64,000 nucleotides of DNA from Streptomyces misionensis (GTDB taxonomy: Bacteria > Actinomycetota > Actinomycetes > Streptomycetales > Streptomycetaceae): positions 4,790,501 through 4,854,500 of the forward strand of contig NZ_FNTD01000004.1 in the NCBI RefSeq assembly GCF_900104815.1, in the 5' to 3' direction. The position numbers and the translations under genes were made by a program. The notes under the pieces were generated by a model, which saw nothing but the letters and a program-made list of their open reading frames with translations, made no database searches and had not been told where the DNA came from. Shown here one piece after another: positions 17,452 through 26,208 of the stretch (positions within the stretch are counted from its first letter, which is position 1; each line of letters opens with the position of its first letter).

Positions 17452-19026
17452 GTGTCATCAGCGACTCCCACTGCCCCCGACACCGTCCTGGTCGTCGACT
17501 TCGGTGCGCAGTACGCCCAGCTCATCGCCCGTCGCGTCCGCGAGGCGCGGGTCTACAGCGAGATCGTGCCGAGCACCATGCCGGTCCAGGAGATGCTCGC
17601 CAAGAAGCCCGCGGCGATCATCCTCTCCGGCGGCCCCTCGTCGGTCTACGAGGAGGGCGCGCCCAGCCTCGACCGCGCGATCTTCGAGGCCGGCGTCCCC
17701 GTCTTCGGCATGTGCTACGGCTTCCAGCTGATGGCGCGCGCCCTCGGCGGCACCGTCGACAACACCGGCGCCCGTGAGTACGGCCGCACCGACCTGCACG
17801 TCTCCAAGACGTCCTCCACCCTCTTCGAGGGCACCCCGGCCGAGCAGCAGGTCTGGATGTCGCACGGCGACGCCTGCTCCGCCGCCCCCGAGGGCTTCAC
17901 GGTCACCGCGTCCACCGACCTGGTCCCGGTCGCCGCGTTCGAGAACGACGAGAAGAAGCTCTACGGCGTCCAGCACCACCCCGAGGTCATGCACTCCACG
18001 CACGGCCAGCAGGTGCTCGAGCACTTCCTGTACCGCGGCGCGGGCCTCAAGCCGACCTGGACCACGGGCAACGTGATCGAGGAGCAGGTCGAGGCCATCC
18101 GCGAGCTGGTCGGCGACAAGCGCGCGATCTGCGGCCTGTCCGGCGGTGTGGACTCCGCGGTGGCCGCCGCCCTGGTGCAGAAGGCCATCGGCTCCCAGCT
18201 GACCTGCGTGTACGTCGACCACGGCCTGATGCGCAAGGGCGAGACCGAGCAGGTCGAGAAGGACTTCGTCGCGGCCACCGGCGTCCAGCTGAAGGTCGTC
18301 GACGCCGAGGAGCGCTTCCTGAACGCCCTCGCCGGGGTCAGCGACCCCGAGGAGAAGCGCAAGATCATCGGCCGCGAGTTCATCCGCGTCTTCGAGCAGG
18401 CGCAGGCCGAGATCATCGCCGACGAGGGCCCGGCCGTGGAGTTCCTGGTCCAGGGCACCCTGTACCCGGACGTGGTCGAGTCCGGCGGCGGCACCGGCAC
18501 CGCCAACATCAAGTCGCACCACAACGTCGGCGGCCTGCCCGAGGACCTCGAGTTCAAGCTGGTCGAGCCGCTGCGCAAGCTGTTCAAGGACGAGGTCCGG
18601 ATGGTCGGCCAGGAGCTCGGCCTGCCCGAGGAGATCGTCCAGCGCCAGCCGTTCCCGGGCCCGGGCCTCGGCATCCGCATCGTCGGCGAGGTGACGAAGG
18701 AGCGTCTGGATCTGCTCCGCGAGGCCGACGCCATCGCCCGCGAGGAGCTGACCGCGGCCGGCCTCGACCGCGACATCTGGCAGTGCCCGGTGGTCCTGCT
18801 CGCCGATGTGCGCAGCGTGGGCGTCCAGGGCGACGGCCGCACCTACGGTCACCCGATCGTGCTGCGCCCGGTCTCCTCCGAGGACGCCATGACCGCCGAC
18901 TGGTCCCGGCTGCCCTACGACGTCCTCTCCCGCATCTCGACCCGCATCACCAACGAGGTCCGGGACGTCAACCGCGTCGTCCTCGACGTCACCTCCAAGC
19001 CGCCGGGCACCATCGAGTGGGAGTGA
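17452..19026 (+). CDS. guaA: GMP synthase (glutamine-hydrolysing)
   Basis: This 524-residue enzyme converts XMP to GMP. The N-terminal class I glutamine amidotransferase starts [20 protein letters not shown], with nucleophile Cys in [11 protein letters not shown] and catalytic HHPEV. The ATP-pyrophosphatase domain has the SGGVDS P-loop, and the C-terminal dimerisation domain ends in [11 protein letters not shown], the universal GuaA terminus. GTG 17452 is chosen because GAAGG lies 6 nt upstream and this gives the usual family length; the open frame reaches back to 17125. It is divergent from chorismate mutase. Confidence 0.97.
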   Translation: MSSATPTAPDTVLVVDFGAQYAQLIARRVREARVYSEIVPSTMPVQEMLAKKPAAIILSGGPSSVYEEGAPSLDRAIFEAGVPVFGMCYGFQLMARALGGTVDNTGAREYGRTDLHVSKTSSTLFEGTPAEQQVWMSHGDACSAAPEGFTVTASTDLVPVAAFENDEKKLYGVQHHPEVMHSTHGQQVLEHFLYRGAGLKPTWTTGNVIEEQVEAIRELVGDKRAICGLSGGVDSAVAAALVQKAIGSQLTCVYVDHGLMRKGETEQVEKDFVAATGVQLKVVDAEERFLNALAGVSDPEEKRKIIGREFIRVFEQAQAEIIADEGPAVEFLVQGTLYPDVVESGGGTGTANIKSHHNVGGLPEDLEFKLVEPLRKLFKDEVRMVGQELGLPEEIVQRQPFPGPGLGIRIVGEVTKERLDLLREADAIAREELTAAGLDRDIWQCPVVLLADVRSVGVQGDGRTYGHPIVLRPVSSEDAMTADWSRLPYDVLSRISTRITNEVRDVNRVVLDVTSKPPGTIEWE

Positions 19027-19039
19027 TCCCCGGCAGTTC

Positions 19040-19507
19040 CTAGGTCCGCCGGAGAGTCCGCACCGGCTCTTCGGGCTTCCAGACCTGGACGACCAGATAC
19101 CGGTCGTCCTCGACAAAGGTCCTCACGACCTCCGTCAACTCGGTGCGGAAGAGGTGGAACGGCTCCGGCGGTTCCACCTCTTTCACATATCCGTCCTTGA
19201 CCGGCCCCGCCCCGACCTCGTACGCCCGCCCGCTGATCCGCACGTCCCCGCCGGCCATCCCGGTGCCCTCGCCCGGATTGGCGTGCAGCGCGAAGCGCGG
19301 ATCGCGCAGCAGGTCGCGGGCCTTTCGCGAGTCCGGCATCATCCCGAGCCAGAGCCCGCCGTCGTGGAACCGCACCTCCAGACCGGAAAGGCGCGCGGAG
19401 CCGTCGGGGCGGACGGTGGCGAGGACGTGGTGCCGGAAGGCGCCGAAGCGCTCCCGCGCGGTGCGTGCGAGGGCCGGTTCGGCCGCGGTGAAGTCTGCCC
19501 AGTTCAT
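19040..19507 (-). CDS. Pyridoxamine 5'-phosphate oxidase family (split-barrel flavin-binding) protein
   Basis: This 155-residue protein has the split-barrel pattern of FMN/F420-binding proteins: an N-terminal helix (RERFGAFRHHVLATVRPDGSARLSGLEV), the strand pair LWLGMMPDSRKARDLLRDPRFALH and a late DDRYLVVQVWKPEE strand. Such proteins are common in Streptomyces and many reduce or bind small molecules; no specific substrate is evident. A CACACT box 8 nt before ATG 19507 suggests a leaderless message. It is tail-to-tail with guaA and divergent from the aldolase gene. Confidence 0.8.
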   Translation of the reverse strand: MNWADFTAAEPALARTARERFGAFRHHVLATVRPDGSARLSGLEVRFHDGGLWLGMMPDSRKARDLLRDPRFALHANPGEGTGMAGGDVRISGRAYEVGAGPVKDGYVKEVEPPEPFHLFRTELTEVVRTFVEDDRYLVVQVWKPEEPVRTLRRT

Positions 19508-19647
19508 ACCGGCCGAGTGTGCCGCCCAATCCCGACATCTCCTGTCGCCCTTCTCATCTGCGCGCCATCTTTACGGAACAGCCCTGCCCTTTTGCGTCCA
19601 CCGGCGGTAACTTCCGCCCGTACCGCACTACCAGCGCTGGAGGACCT

Positions 19648-20442
19648 ATGCCCGGGCCCACCCCGCCGCTGCCGCTGCCCACCGACCAGCTGCAGTTCGC
19701 CATGCCGCCGATGCACGACTCGGTCGAGGACGAGCGCCGGTACCGCAAGGAACGGCTCGCCGGAGCCCTGCGGATCTTCGGGCGCCAGGGGTTCGAGGAC
19801 GGCGTCTCCGGCCACATAACCGCCCGCGACCCCGAGTTCACCGACTGCTTCTGGGTCAACCCCTTCGGGATGCCGTTCGGGCACGTCACCGTCAGCGACC
19901 TGGTCCTCGCCAATCAGGACGGGCAGGTCGTCGAGGGCCGCTACCACGTCAACCAGGCCGCCTTCACCGTGCACGCCCAGGTCCACGCCGCACGCCCGGA
20001 CGTCGTCGCCGTCGCCCACTGCCACTCCGTGCACGGCCGCGCCCTCGCCGCGCTCGGCGAACTCATCGATCCCATCACCCAGGAGAGCTGCGCCTTCTAC
20101 GAGGACGCCGCCCTCTACGACGCCTACACCGGGGTCACCGTCGATGCCGAGGAGGGCCGCCGGATCGCGTCCGCGCTCGGCTCCCGCAAGGCGCTCGTGC
20201 TGCGCAACCACGGGCTGCTCACCGTCGGCGGCTCGGTGGACGCGGCGGCCTGGTGGTTCCTGTCCATGGACCGCTCCTGCCAGGTGCAGCTGCTGGCCCG
20301 GGCCGCCGGTCGGCCGGTGCTCATCGACCACAAACTCGCCGCCGCCACCCGCGAACAACTCGGCGGCGACCTGGTCGCGTGGATCAACTACCAGCCCCTG
20401 TGGCAGCGGATCACCCGCACCGAACCGGACTTGCTCGGCTGA
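19648..20442 (+). CDS. Class II aldolase/adducin family protein
   Basis: This 264-residue protein has the class II aldolase (fuculose-phosphate aldolase-like) fold markers: GFEDGVSGHITARDP near residue 50, zinc-site HCHSVHGRALA near 120, and a later RNHGLLTVGGSV that carries the third metal histidine. Such proteins cleave or epimerise sugar phosphates or act on related hydroxy acids; the exact reaction is unclear. ATG 19648 has GGAGG 4 nt upstream and a possible -10 TAACTT at 19608-19613. Confidence 0.83.
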   Translation: MPGPTPPLPLPTDQLQFAMPPMHDSVEDERRYRKERLAGALRIFGRQGFEDGVSGHITARDPEFTDCFWVNPFGMPFGHVTVSDLVLANQDGQVVEGRYHVNQAAFTVHAQVHAARPDVVAVAHCHSVHGRALAALGELIDPITQESCAFYEDAALYDAYTGVTVDAEEGRRIASALGSRKALVLRNHGLLTVGGSVDAAAWWFLSMDRSCQVQLLARAAGRPVLIDHKLAAATREQLGGDLVAWINYQPLWQRITRTEPDLLG

Positions 20443-20520
20443 ACCAGGGGGCGAGGGGGCCAGGGAGCGAGGGGCGAGGAGGCCATGGGGTGGGGGCCGG
20501 ACGCCGGGCGCGGTGGCACT

Positions 20521-20565
20521 GGTTGTGCCGGTGCCGGTTGTGCCGGTGCCGGTTGTGTCGGTCCC
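20521..20565. repeat. Three 15-bp tandem repeats in a gene-free stretch
   Basis: GGTTGTGCCGGTGCC is present twice exactly (20521-20535, 20536-20550) and a third time with changes (20551-20565), followed by a run of C. The 313-bp gap between the aldolase and the next gene (20443-20755) also has purine-rich GAGGGG runs. I see no gene in it. Confidence 0.7.
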
Positions 20566-20755
20566 CCCCCGTGTCGGCACCGGTCGTGTCAACACCATGG
20601 ACCGTTGTTCACCCGTATGACCCGCCCGGCGGCCCCCGGCCGTTCCCGGTAGGGCACAATTCGCTGTCGACGTACGGGAGTTGCACGGCGGCGGGACGGC
20701 TCACCGAGGGGCCGGCGGTCGTGCCGCGAAGTCGTGGGGAAGGCGGGCGTCGGAC

Positions 20756-22033
20756 GTGGCGGTGCAGGAGGCCAGAGGGGCGGATGCCGAGGGCGTCCAC
20801 GAGGGCGGCTGCGGCTGCGGCGACTGTCCGCACGGCGCCCGTGAGGGACACCGGCGTGCCGTCGCCGCTTTCCTGCGGCGGCGCGACGAGTTCGCGGCCG
20901 GGCAGGGCCTGCCCGCGGCCGTCGCGCACTCGGCCTCGGCGTCGCGGCAGTGGGTCTCCGAGGAGCTGACCCAGCGGGCGGAGGCCGTCGCCGAACGCGG
21001 CCGCGCCGAGGGCGAGATGTGGCTCGCCCGGTTGTGGCTGCGGACGCTGTGCGTGGTGTGGGGCGCGTTCGTCGCCCTGCTGCTCGGCGAGGCACTGACC
21101 GCGATCGGGGCCGGCTGGACCAGCGCCCGTACCGCCGCCCTGCTCGCCGCCCTCCTGGTGGCCGGGGCGCTGAGTGCCGCCTGCTGGTTCCACCGGGCGC
21201 GCGGCGGCGCGCTCGCCCCGGTGATCGGCGAGGACCATCGCATGTCCACCTCCCGTTCCGTCGCCGCCTGCTGGGTGCTGTTCCTCGGGTACGCCGTCCT
21301 GCTGCTGGCGGCCCGCCTGGCCGCCGCCTCCGACCACACCGAGCGCGACGCGCTGATCTCGGGCCTCGATCTCGCCCGTGGCGCCGGTGTGGCGACCGTC
21401 CTCGCCGTGGTCTGCGGCATCGCCGTCCTGGTCCGCCGGGTGGTGAGCCTGCGCATCCTCGCCCAGCGGCTGCAGAAGGTGCCCGCCCACCGCCCGCGCG
21501 CCGCCGACCTGCTCACCGACGACTCCGGCCGGGGCGCCTTCACCGACATCCAGTACGTCGCCATCAGCGCCGTCGCCCTGGCCTTCGCCGCCGTCCGCCT
21601 CGCCCGGCGCCCCGACCGACTGCCCGACCTGCCCTGGGGCCTCGCGGTCGTCGTCCTGATCTCGGCCGCCACCTATCTCGCCGGCAAGTACGCGGAGGGC
21701 GGCCGGCCGGCCATCCTCTCCGTGGTCCGTGCCCGTGAACCCGGCGACCTGGACGGCCCGATCCGCACCGGCGACGACATCGAGATCCGCGGCACCGGCT
21801 TCGTCCCGCCCGGAGCGCAGACCGCCGAACGCCTCTCCCGCATGGTCGTCCGCATCGGCGCCGTCGACGTCCACGTACCGCTCGTCCCGGTCACCGGAGG
21901 CTTCCGCAACCCCACGGACACCGTCCTGACCGTCCCCGTGCCGGCCGACGTCGAGCCCGGCTCGCTGGAGGTCCAGGTGGTGACCGCGGCCGGAGTGCCG
22001 ACCAACCGCTACACGGTCCAGATCACCGAGTGA
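20756..22033 (+). CDS. Multi-pass membrane protein of unknown function with a Cys-rich N-terminus
   Basis: About 425 residues. Near the N-terminus is GCGCGDCPHG (CxCxxCxH), a possible metal-binding knuckle, followed by a charged helix. Six hydrophobic helices follow (for example LCVVWGAFVALLLGEALTAIG, LLAALLVAGALSAACWF, VLFLGYAVLLLAARLA, VATVLAVVCGIAVLV, and two before residue 310). The C-terminal ~115 residues look like a beta-rich IPT/TIG-like domain (DDIEIRGTGFVPPG...VEVQVVTAAGVPTNRY pattern). The start is uncertain: GTG 20756 has GAAGG at a long spacing, and TTG 20681 is in frame. I do not recognise a function. Confidence 0.75.
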   Translation: MAVQEARGADAEGVHEGGCGCGDCPHGAREGHRRAVAAFLRRRDEFAAGQGLPAAVAHSASASRQWVSEELTQRAEAVAERGRAEGEMWLARLWLRTLCVVWGAFVALLLGEALTAIGAGWTSARTAALLAALLVAGALSAACWFHRARGGALAPVIGEDHRMSTSRSVAACWVLFLGYAVLLLAARLAAASDHTERDALISGLDLARGAGVATVLAVVCGIAVLVRRVVSLRILAQRLQKVPAHRPRAADLLTDDSGRGAFTDIQYVAISAVALAFAAVRLARRPDRLPDLPWGLAVVVLISAATYLAGKYAEGGRPAILSVVRAREPGDLDGPIRTGDDIEIRGTGFVPPGAQTAERLSRMVVRIGAVDVHVPLVPVTGGFRNPTDTVLTVPVPADVEPGSLEVQVVTAAGVPTNRYTVQITE

Positions 22034-22139
22034 GCGTCCTCCGCTCGCGATCCTCCTCTCATACGAAAGCCTGAAATCCCGAAAAACGCCCAGGGGTGAT
22101 TGAATCGCTCCTCTCAGTCATACGTATGGTCGGGAGAGC

Positions 22140-22712
22140 ATGCGGAGACAGGCAGGGACGGCGGACGAGAGGCGGCTCGGCAGCATGACCGGTATGCGGA
22201 TGGACACGCGCACCACCCGACTGAACAGCCCGAACGGCTGGCGGGACACCGCCGCTCACTACGCCCTGCTGCCCCTGCGCGTCTTCCTCGGAGTCACCTT
22301 CCTCTACGCCGGTCTGGACAAGATCACCGACAGCGCCTTCATGAAGGCCGCCGGTGCCGGCTCGATCGGCGACATCATGCGCGGGGCACACGAGACCACC
22401 GCCGTCCCCGCTCTGGTCGACCTGGCCCTCAAGAGCCCGGTCGGTTTCGGCTACACCATCGCCCTCGGCGAACTGGCCATCGGCATCGCCACCCTGCTCG
22501 GCCTGTTCGGCCGGGTGGCCGCGCTGGGCGGCGCACTGATCTCGCTGAGCCTGTGGCTGACCATGAGCTGGGCGACGACCCCCTACTACTACGGCAACGA
22601 CCTCGCCTATCTGATGGCCTGGCTGCCGCTCGTCCTTGCCGGTGCCCCCTATCTCTCCCTGGACGCCGCCTGGCGCGCCCGCCACCGACGCCGGTCCCTC
22701 GGTTACTTCTAG
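22140..22712 (+). CDS. DoxX-family membrane protein
   Basis: About 190 residues with four hydrophobic helices, beginning with the DoxX signature LLPLRVFLGVTFLYAGLDKITDS and continuing with GYTIALGELAIGIATLLGLFGRVAALGG and an SWATTPYYYGNDLAYLMAWLPL segment. DoxX proteins are associated with thiol redox or quinone-linked functions; the partner here is unknown. GGGAG sits 3 nt before ATG 22140. In-frame ATGs at 22185, 22194 and 22200 are alternatives that would trim a polar N-terminus. Confidence 0.82.
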   Translation: MRRQAGTADERRLGSMTGMRMDTRTTRLNSPNGWRDTAAHYALLPLRVFLGVTFLYAGLDKITDSAFMKAAGAGSIGDIMRGAHETTAVPALVDLALKSPVGFGYTIALGELAIGIATLLGLFGRVAALGGALISLSLWLTMSWATTPYYYGNDLAYLMAWLPLVLAGAPYLSLDAAWRARHRRRSLGYF

Positions 22713-22719
22713 GCCTTCC

Positions 22720-22743
22720 AGGCCCCAAGGGCTTCCGGGGCCT
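22720..22743 (+). terminator. Hairpin after the DoxX gene
   Basis: AGGCCCC (22720-22726) pairs with GGGGCCT (22737-22743) around a 10-nt loop, 8 nt after the stop codon and followed by TCTCGG. It probably serves both the DoxX gene and the convergent minus-strand unit. Confidence 0.5.
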
Positions 22744-22878
22744 TCTCGGTTCTCGGGTTGACCCCTGACCCCGTCACTCGGTGGCCGCCGCCCCCAGCGA
22801 CCGCCCCCTTCCGATGCCACCTCCGGAGTGCGCCCGGGGCCAGCGCGCAGGGCCCCGGGGACCGCCGCCCGCCGCGGT

Positions 22879-23088
22879 CTAGTCCGCCTCGGCCCCGCCG
22901 CGTCCGCGTATCGCCCGGACCACGACGGTCGTGGCCCCGCCCAGGCACAGACCCCCCACCACCAGCGGGACGATCGCGAACCAGGGAGCCCGCCACAGTC
23001 CGTTCGCGTCCCCGGCGAACACCACACCGGCGGCCACGAGGAACAGACCGGCGACCAGCTTCCCGGGCCGGAACTCATGACGCAGCAC
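22879..23088 (-). CDS. Small two-helix membrane protein linked to the LiaF-like gene
   Basis: This 69-residue protein has two hydrophobic stretches (KLVAGLFLVAAGVVFAGDANGL and WFAIVPLVVGGLCLGGATTVVV) and a basic tail. Start GTG 23088 has GGAGG 6 nt upstream and overlaps the end of the PspC/LiaF-like gene by 14 nt, so the two are translationally coupled. Small membrane proteins (LiaI and others) accompany LiaF in Firmicutes; that analogy is by context only. Confidence 0.72.
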   Translation of the reverse strand: MLRHEFRPGKLVAGLFLVAAGVVFAGDANGLWRAPWFAIVPLVVGGLCLGGATTVVVRAIRGRGGAEAD

Positions 23089-24697
23089 GGTCCACCTCCA
23101 CCTCTCCCGCCCCGACCTGGAGCGAGAGGTCCAGGGTGCCGCCGTCCGCGCCGCCCTTGACGGGTGACAGCGTCACCTCCCTGTGCCGCTCCGGCTGCAC
23201 GTCCAAGTCCCTTCCGCTCTGCCCGGGCAACTTGATGTCGCCCACTCCCACCTCGATGTTCATCCGCACCGTCGCGTCGGCCGGCACGATCACCTTCAGC
23301 CGGCCCGCACCGATGTGCACGTCCGTGGCGACGGTCTGCCCCTTGGCCAGACGTATCCGGGTCAGGTCCAAGGTGCCCCGGCCGGTGCCCAGTTCGTATC
23401 CCGGCCGGAGCTGCGATGCCGAGGTGGGTATCCAGGAGGTCACCCGCCAGTGCGTGGTGATGTCCCCGGGCATCGCCGCCGCCCCCGCGAGCAGCACCGC
23501 CGTGATGACCGCCAGGAACACCGTCCCGGCGCCCGTGCGGCCCAGCAGGGCGCTGACCGCGATACCCAGGCCGAAGACGGCCAGCGCACAGGCGAGCCCG
23601 GTCTGCAGGCTGTCGCCCAGTGTGTGGGTGTCCCAGGTCAGCCCTGCGCCCAGGCCGCCCGCCAGGAGCGCCAGCAGGAACACCGGGCCGCCGATCCAGC
23701 GCGGTCCGCGCGGCTTCGGGGGCGCGGGGCGCGGCGGCCGCACGGCGCCGGGGTGGGTCCAGGGCGTGGCGATGCCGACATCGACGGCCGACAGGAGGTC
23801 ACCGTCCCGCACGCGGGTGTCGCCGGGACCCCACAGATAGCCGGTGCCGCCGACATGGCTGCCGTCCTTGACGATCGGGTCCCGCCACCAGGAGGGGTAG
23901 GCGGTGACCACCGGCGGTGCCTGCGCCTCCGGCGGGGCGTCGGCGGCGGCCTGCGCGGTCAGCGGGTCGGGGTCGGGAGCACCGCGGTGCCTCGACCAGT
24001 ATCCGGCGCCCGCGAGCAGCAGCGAGAGCACCGCCGCGAAGGCCAGCGTCCCGGTGTTTCCGAGCATGGTCAGGAAGACTCCGCAGCCGACCAGGGCGAA
24101 CAGCACGGCGGCCAGCGCCTGGCCGTCGACCCGGCCGGTCAGCAGCTTGCGTACCTCGTTCTCCTCCTCGTCCTCGTACGGCACCAGCAGCCAGACGAAG
24201 CCGTAGAAGATGAGGCCGAAGCCACCGGTCGCGGACAGGACGGCGAGGGTGATCCGGAATATCACCGGGTCCATGTCGGTCTGCCGAGCGAGCCCCGCGC
24301 ACACACCCGCGATCAGCTTGTGCCGGCGCTCGCGCCGGAACGGTGCCGGGCTGCCGGCGGAGCCGGCCGCGGGGGCCGACGGATCATGTCGTCCCCCGTT
24401 CCCGGCACTCCCCGGCTTCTCGAAGACCCCGGAGACATCGGAGTACTCCGCGGACTCCGCGTCGTTCGCGTTCTCCGTGTCCTCCGCGGTCGTCGCGTCC
24501 TTCGCCTTCTCCGAGTTCCTCTGCTCGCCCGTGCCGTCCTCGTTGTCCCTGCCTTCCACGCGGGGGGCGGTGCCGCTCCCGGCCACGCCCCTGTTCTGCG
24601 TCGCGGCGGGCGCGGCATCCGTCGGCCCGGTGCCCGGGACCGGGCGCGGGCCGGGGCCGGGTCCCGGACCCGTCGCGGCATGCTCGTGATCCGTCAT
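23075..24697 (-). CDS. PspC-domain membrane protein with LiaF-like C-terminus
   Basis: 540 residues. A long acidic, repetitive cytoplasmic N-terminus (about 110 residues) is followed by a PspC domain (RRHKLIAGVCAGLARQTDMDPVIFRI...FYGFVWLLVPYEDEE), several more membrane helices, and a C-terminal beta-rich LiaF/DUF2154-like domain (TLDLTRIRLAKGQTVATDVHIGAGRLKVIVP and VGVGDIKLPG repeats). LiaF-like proteins hold their cognate sensor kinase off until the cell envelope is stressed. It is divergent from a histidine kinase that carries its own PspC domain, which supports that role. ATG 24697 is chosen because residues upstream are low quality. Confidence 0.85.
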   Translation of the reverse strand: MTDHEHAATGPGPGPGPRPVPGTGPTDAAPAATQNRGVAGSGTAPRVEGRDNEDGTGEQRNSEKAKDATTAEDTENANDAESAEYSDVSGVFEKPGSAGNGGRHDPSAPAAGSAGSPAPFRRERRHKLIAGVCAGLARQTDMDPVIFRITLAVLSATGGFGLIFYGFVWLLVPYEDEEENEVRKLLTGRVDGQALAAVLFALVGCGVFLTMLGNTGTLAFAAVLSLLLAGAGYWSRHRGAPDPDPLTAQAAADAPPEAQAPPVVTAYPSWWRDPIVKDGSHVGGTGYLWGPGDTRVRDGDLLSAVDVGIATPWTHPGAVRPPRPAPPKPRGPRWIGGPVFLLALLAGGLGAGLTWDTHTLGDSLQTGLACALAVFGLGIAVSALLGRTGAGTVFLAVITAVLLAGAAAMPGDITTHWRVTSWIPTSASQLRPGYELGTGRGTLDLTRIRLAKGQTVATDVHIGAGRLKVIVPADATVRMNIEVGVGDIKLPGQSGRDLDVQPERHREVTLSPVKGGADGGTLDLSLQVGAGEVEVDRAAS

Positions 24698-24742
24698 GCG
24701 TCCATGGTGACGGCCGCACCGCCGCCACGGCAGTCGGGACGA

Positions 24743-24883
24743 CCCTGGGCGAACCCTGAAATCGGCCCTGAGACGGGCCGGGGAAGCGTTCGAGCGGCGC
24801 GGACCGGCCCGGAAACGGCGCGGGACCAGGCCCCCGGCCTGGCACCGGGGAAGATCAGGGGCGTCTCGGGGGCCGACCCTGAT
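24743..24883. promoter_or_regulatory. CCCTGA repeats and inverted repeat in the Lia-like divergent promoter
   Basis: Three direct copies of CCCTG(A/G) start at 24743, 24754 and 24766, 11-12 bp apart (about one helical turn). An inverted repeat ATCAGGG (24854-24860) / CCCTGAT (24877-24883) lies nearer the kinase gene. The region separates the LiaF-like gene from the kinase-regulator pair, so these are candidate sites for the LuxR-type regulator. Confidence 0.5.
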
Positions 24884-24918
24884 GCCCCGGCCCGGCCGCC
24901 CGTGTGACCATCGATGCC

Positions 24919-26208
24919 ATGCCGGAAGCCGCAAGCACGCCCCTCGACGACCCGCGGCCGCCGCGCAAGCTCTACCGCAGCGGCGACGGACGCTGGCTCG
25001 GCGGAGTGGCGCGGGGCCTCGCCGGGCATCTCGGGCTGCCCGTCGTCTGGGTCCGGCTCGTGTTCGTCGGCCTGTTCATGGCCAACGGCCTGGGCGCGCT
25101 GCTGTACGCGGCGTTCTGGTTCTTCGTGCCGCTCGGTGTCGGCGGCGTCGGCGGGCACCGGCCGTCCCCGGTCGGCACCGAGACCACGCCCGGCGGCCGC
25201 CGCAGACTCGTCGCCCGCAAGCCGGACCGCGGTCAGATCGTCGCGCTGCTCCTCATGGTCACCGTGTCCATGGTCTTCGTCAGCAGCGTCGACCTGACCA
25301 GTACGGCCAAGGCCTATCTGGTGCCCGCCGTGCTCGTCGCGGCCGGCGTCGCCCTCGTCTGGCGCCAGGCGGACAACGCCCGCCGGGCCCGCTGGGTCGA
25401 GGTCGGCCGGCGCCGCCGCACCCTGACGCTGGTGCGCGCGGCCGCCGGTGTCCTGCTCGTCACGGCCGGCGTCTCGGCGATCTTCGTCCTCCAGGGGTCG
25501 GCCGCCCACCTCGGCGCCGTGCTCCAGGCCGCGCTCGCCGTCCTCGTCGGCATCACCCTACTCGCCGGCCCCTATCTGATCCGGGTGACGCAGGACCTGT
25601 CCGAGGAGCGGTTGATGCGCATCCGCGCCCAGGAGCGCGCGGAGGTCGCCGCGCATGTGCACGACTCCGTGCTGCACACCCTGACCCTGATCCAGCGCAA
25701 CGCCGACAGTCCGAGCGAGGTCCGCCGCCTCGCCCGTGCCCAGGAGCGGGACCTGCGCACCTGGCTGTACAAGCCGGAGGGCACCGGTAAGGACGAGGCG
25801 GACGAGCCGGACACGGTCGCCGAGGCGGTGCGCCGCAGCGCCGCCGAGGTCGAGGACAAGCACGGGGTGCCGATCGAGGTCGTGGTCGTCGGCGACTGCC
25901 CGCTGGACGACAGGATCGGGGCACAGATGCAGGCCGCGCGCGAAGCGATGGTGAACGCCGCCAAGTACGGTGGCGAGGGCGGCGCCGTGCAGGTCTACGC
26001 CGAGGTCGAGAGCGGATCGGTGTTCGTGTCCGTGCGCGACCGCGGTCCGGGCTTCGACCTCGACTCGATACCCGCCGACCGGATGGGCGTCAGAGAATCG
26101 ATCATCGGCCGCATGGAGCGCAACGGCGGCACGGCCCGGCTGCGGGCGGTGCCCGGCGGCGGCACGGAGGTCGAGCTGGAGATGGAGAGGGCGGAGAAGA
26201 CGGCATGA
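24919..26208 (+). CDS. PspC-domain sensor histidine kinase (HisKA_3 type, LiaS-like)
   Basis: About 429 residues. An N-terminal PspC domain (LYRSGDGRWLGGVARGLAGHLGLPVVWVRL) leads into several membrane helices, then a DHp helix with phospho-acceptor His in AEVAAHVHDSVLHTLTLIQRN and an ATPase core (REAMVNAAKYGG N-box, DRGPGFDLDSI G-box). This is the NarL/LuxR-coupled kinase class. Start ATG 24919 or GTG 24904; ACCATCGAT just upstream may be a -10 region. Its stop overlaps the response regulator by 4 nt. It likely senses envelope stress with the divergent LiaF-like protein (inference). Confidence 0.9.
   Translation: MPEAASTPLDDPRPPRKLYRSGDGRWLGGVARGLAGHLGLPVVWVRLVFVGLFMANGLGALLYAAFWFFVPLGVGGVGGHRPSPVGTETTPGGRRRLVARKPDRGQIVALLLMVTVSMVFVSSVDLTSTAKAYLVPAVLVAAGVALVWRQADNARRARWVEVGRRRRTLTLVRAAAGVLLVTAGVSAIFVLQGSAAHLGAVLQAALAVLVGITLLAGPYLIRVTQDLSEERLMRIRAQERAEVAAHVHDSVLHTLTLIQRNADSPSEVRRLARAQERDLRTWLYKPEGTGKDEADEPDTVAEAVRRSAAEVEDKHGVPIEVVVVGDCPLDDRIGAQMQAAREAMVNAAKYGGEGGAVQVYAEVESGSVFVSVRDRGPGFDLDSIPADRMGVRESIIGRMERNGGTARLRAVPGGGTEVELEMERAEKTA

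Noticed and set aside
20521..20565. Tandem repeat as regulatory array
   Set aside because: Only three imperfect copies, no promoter geometry and no neighbouring regulator; most likely simple-sequence drift.
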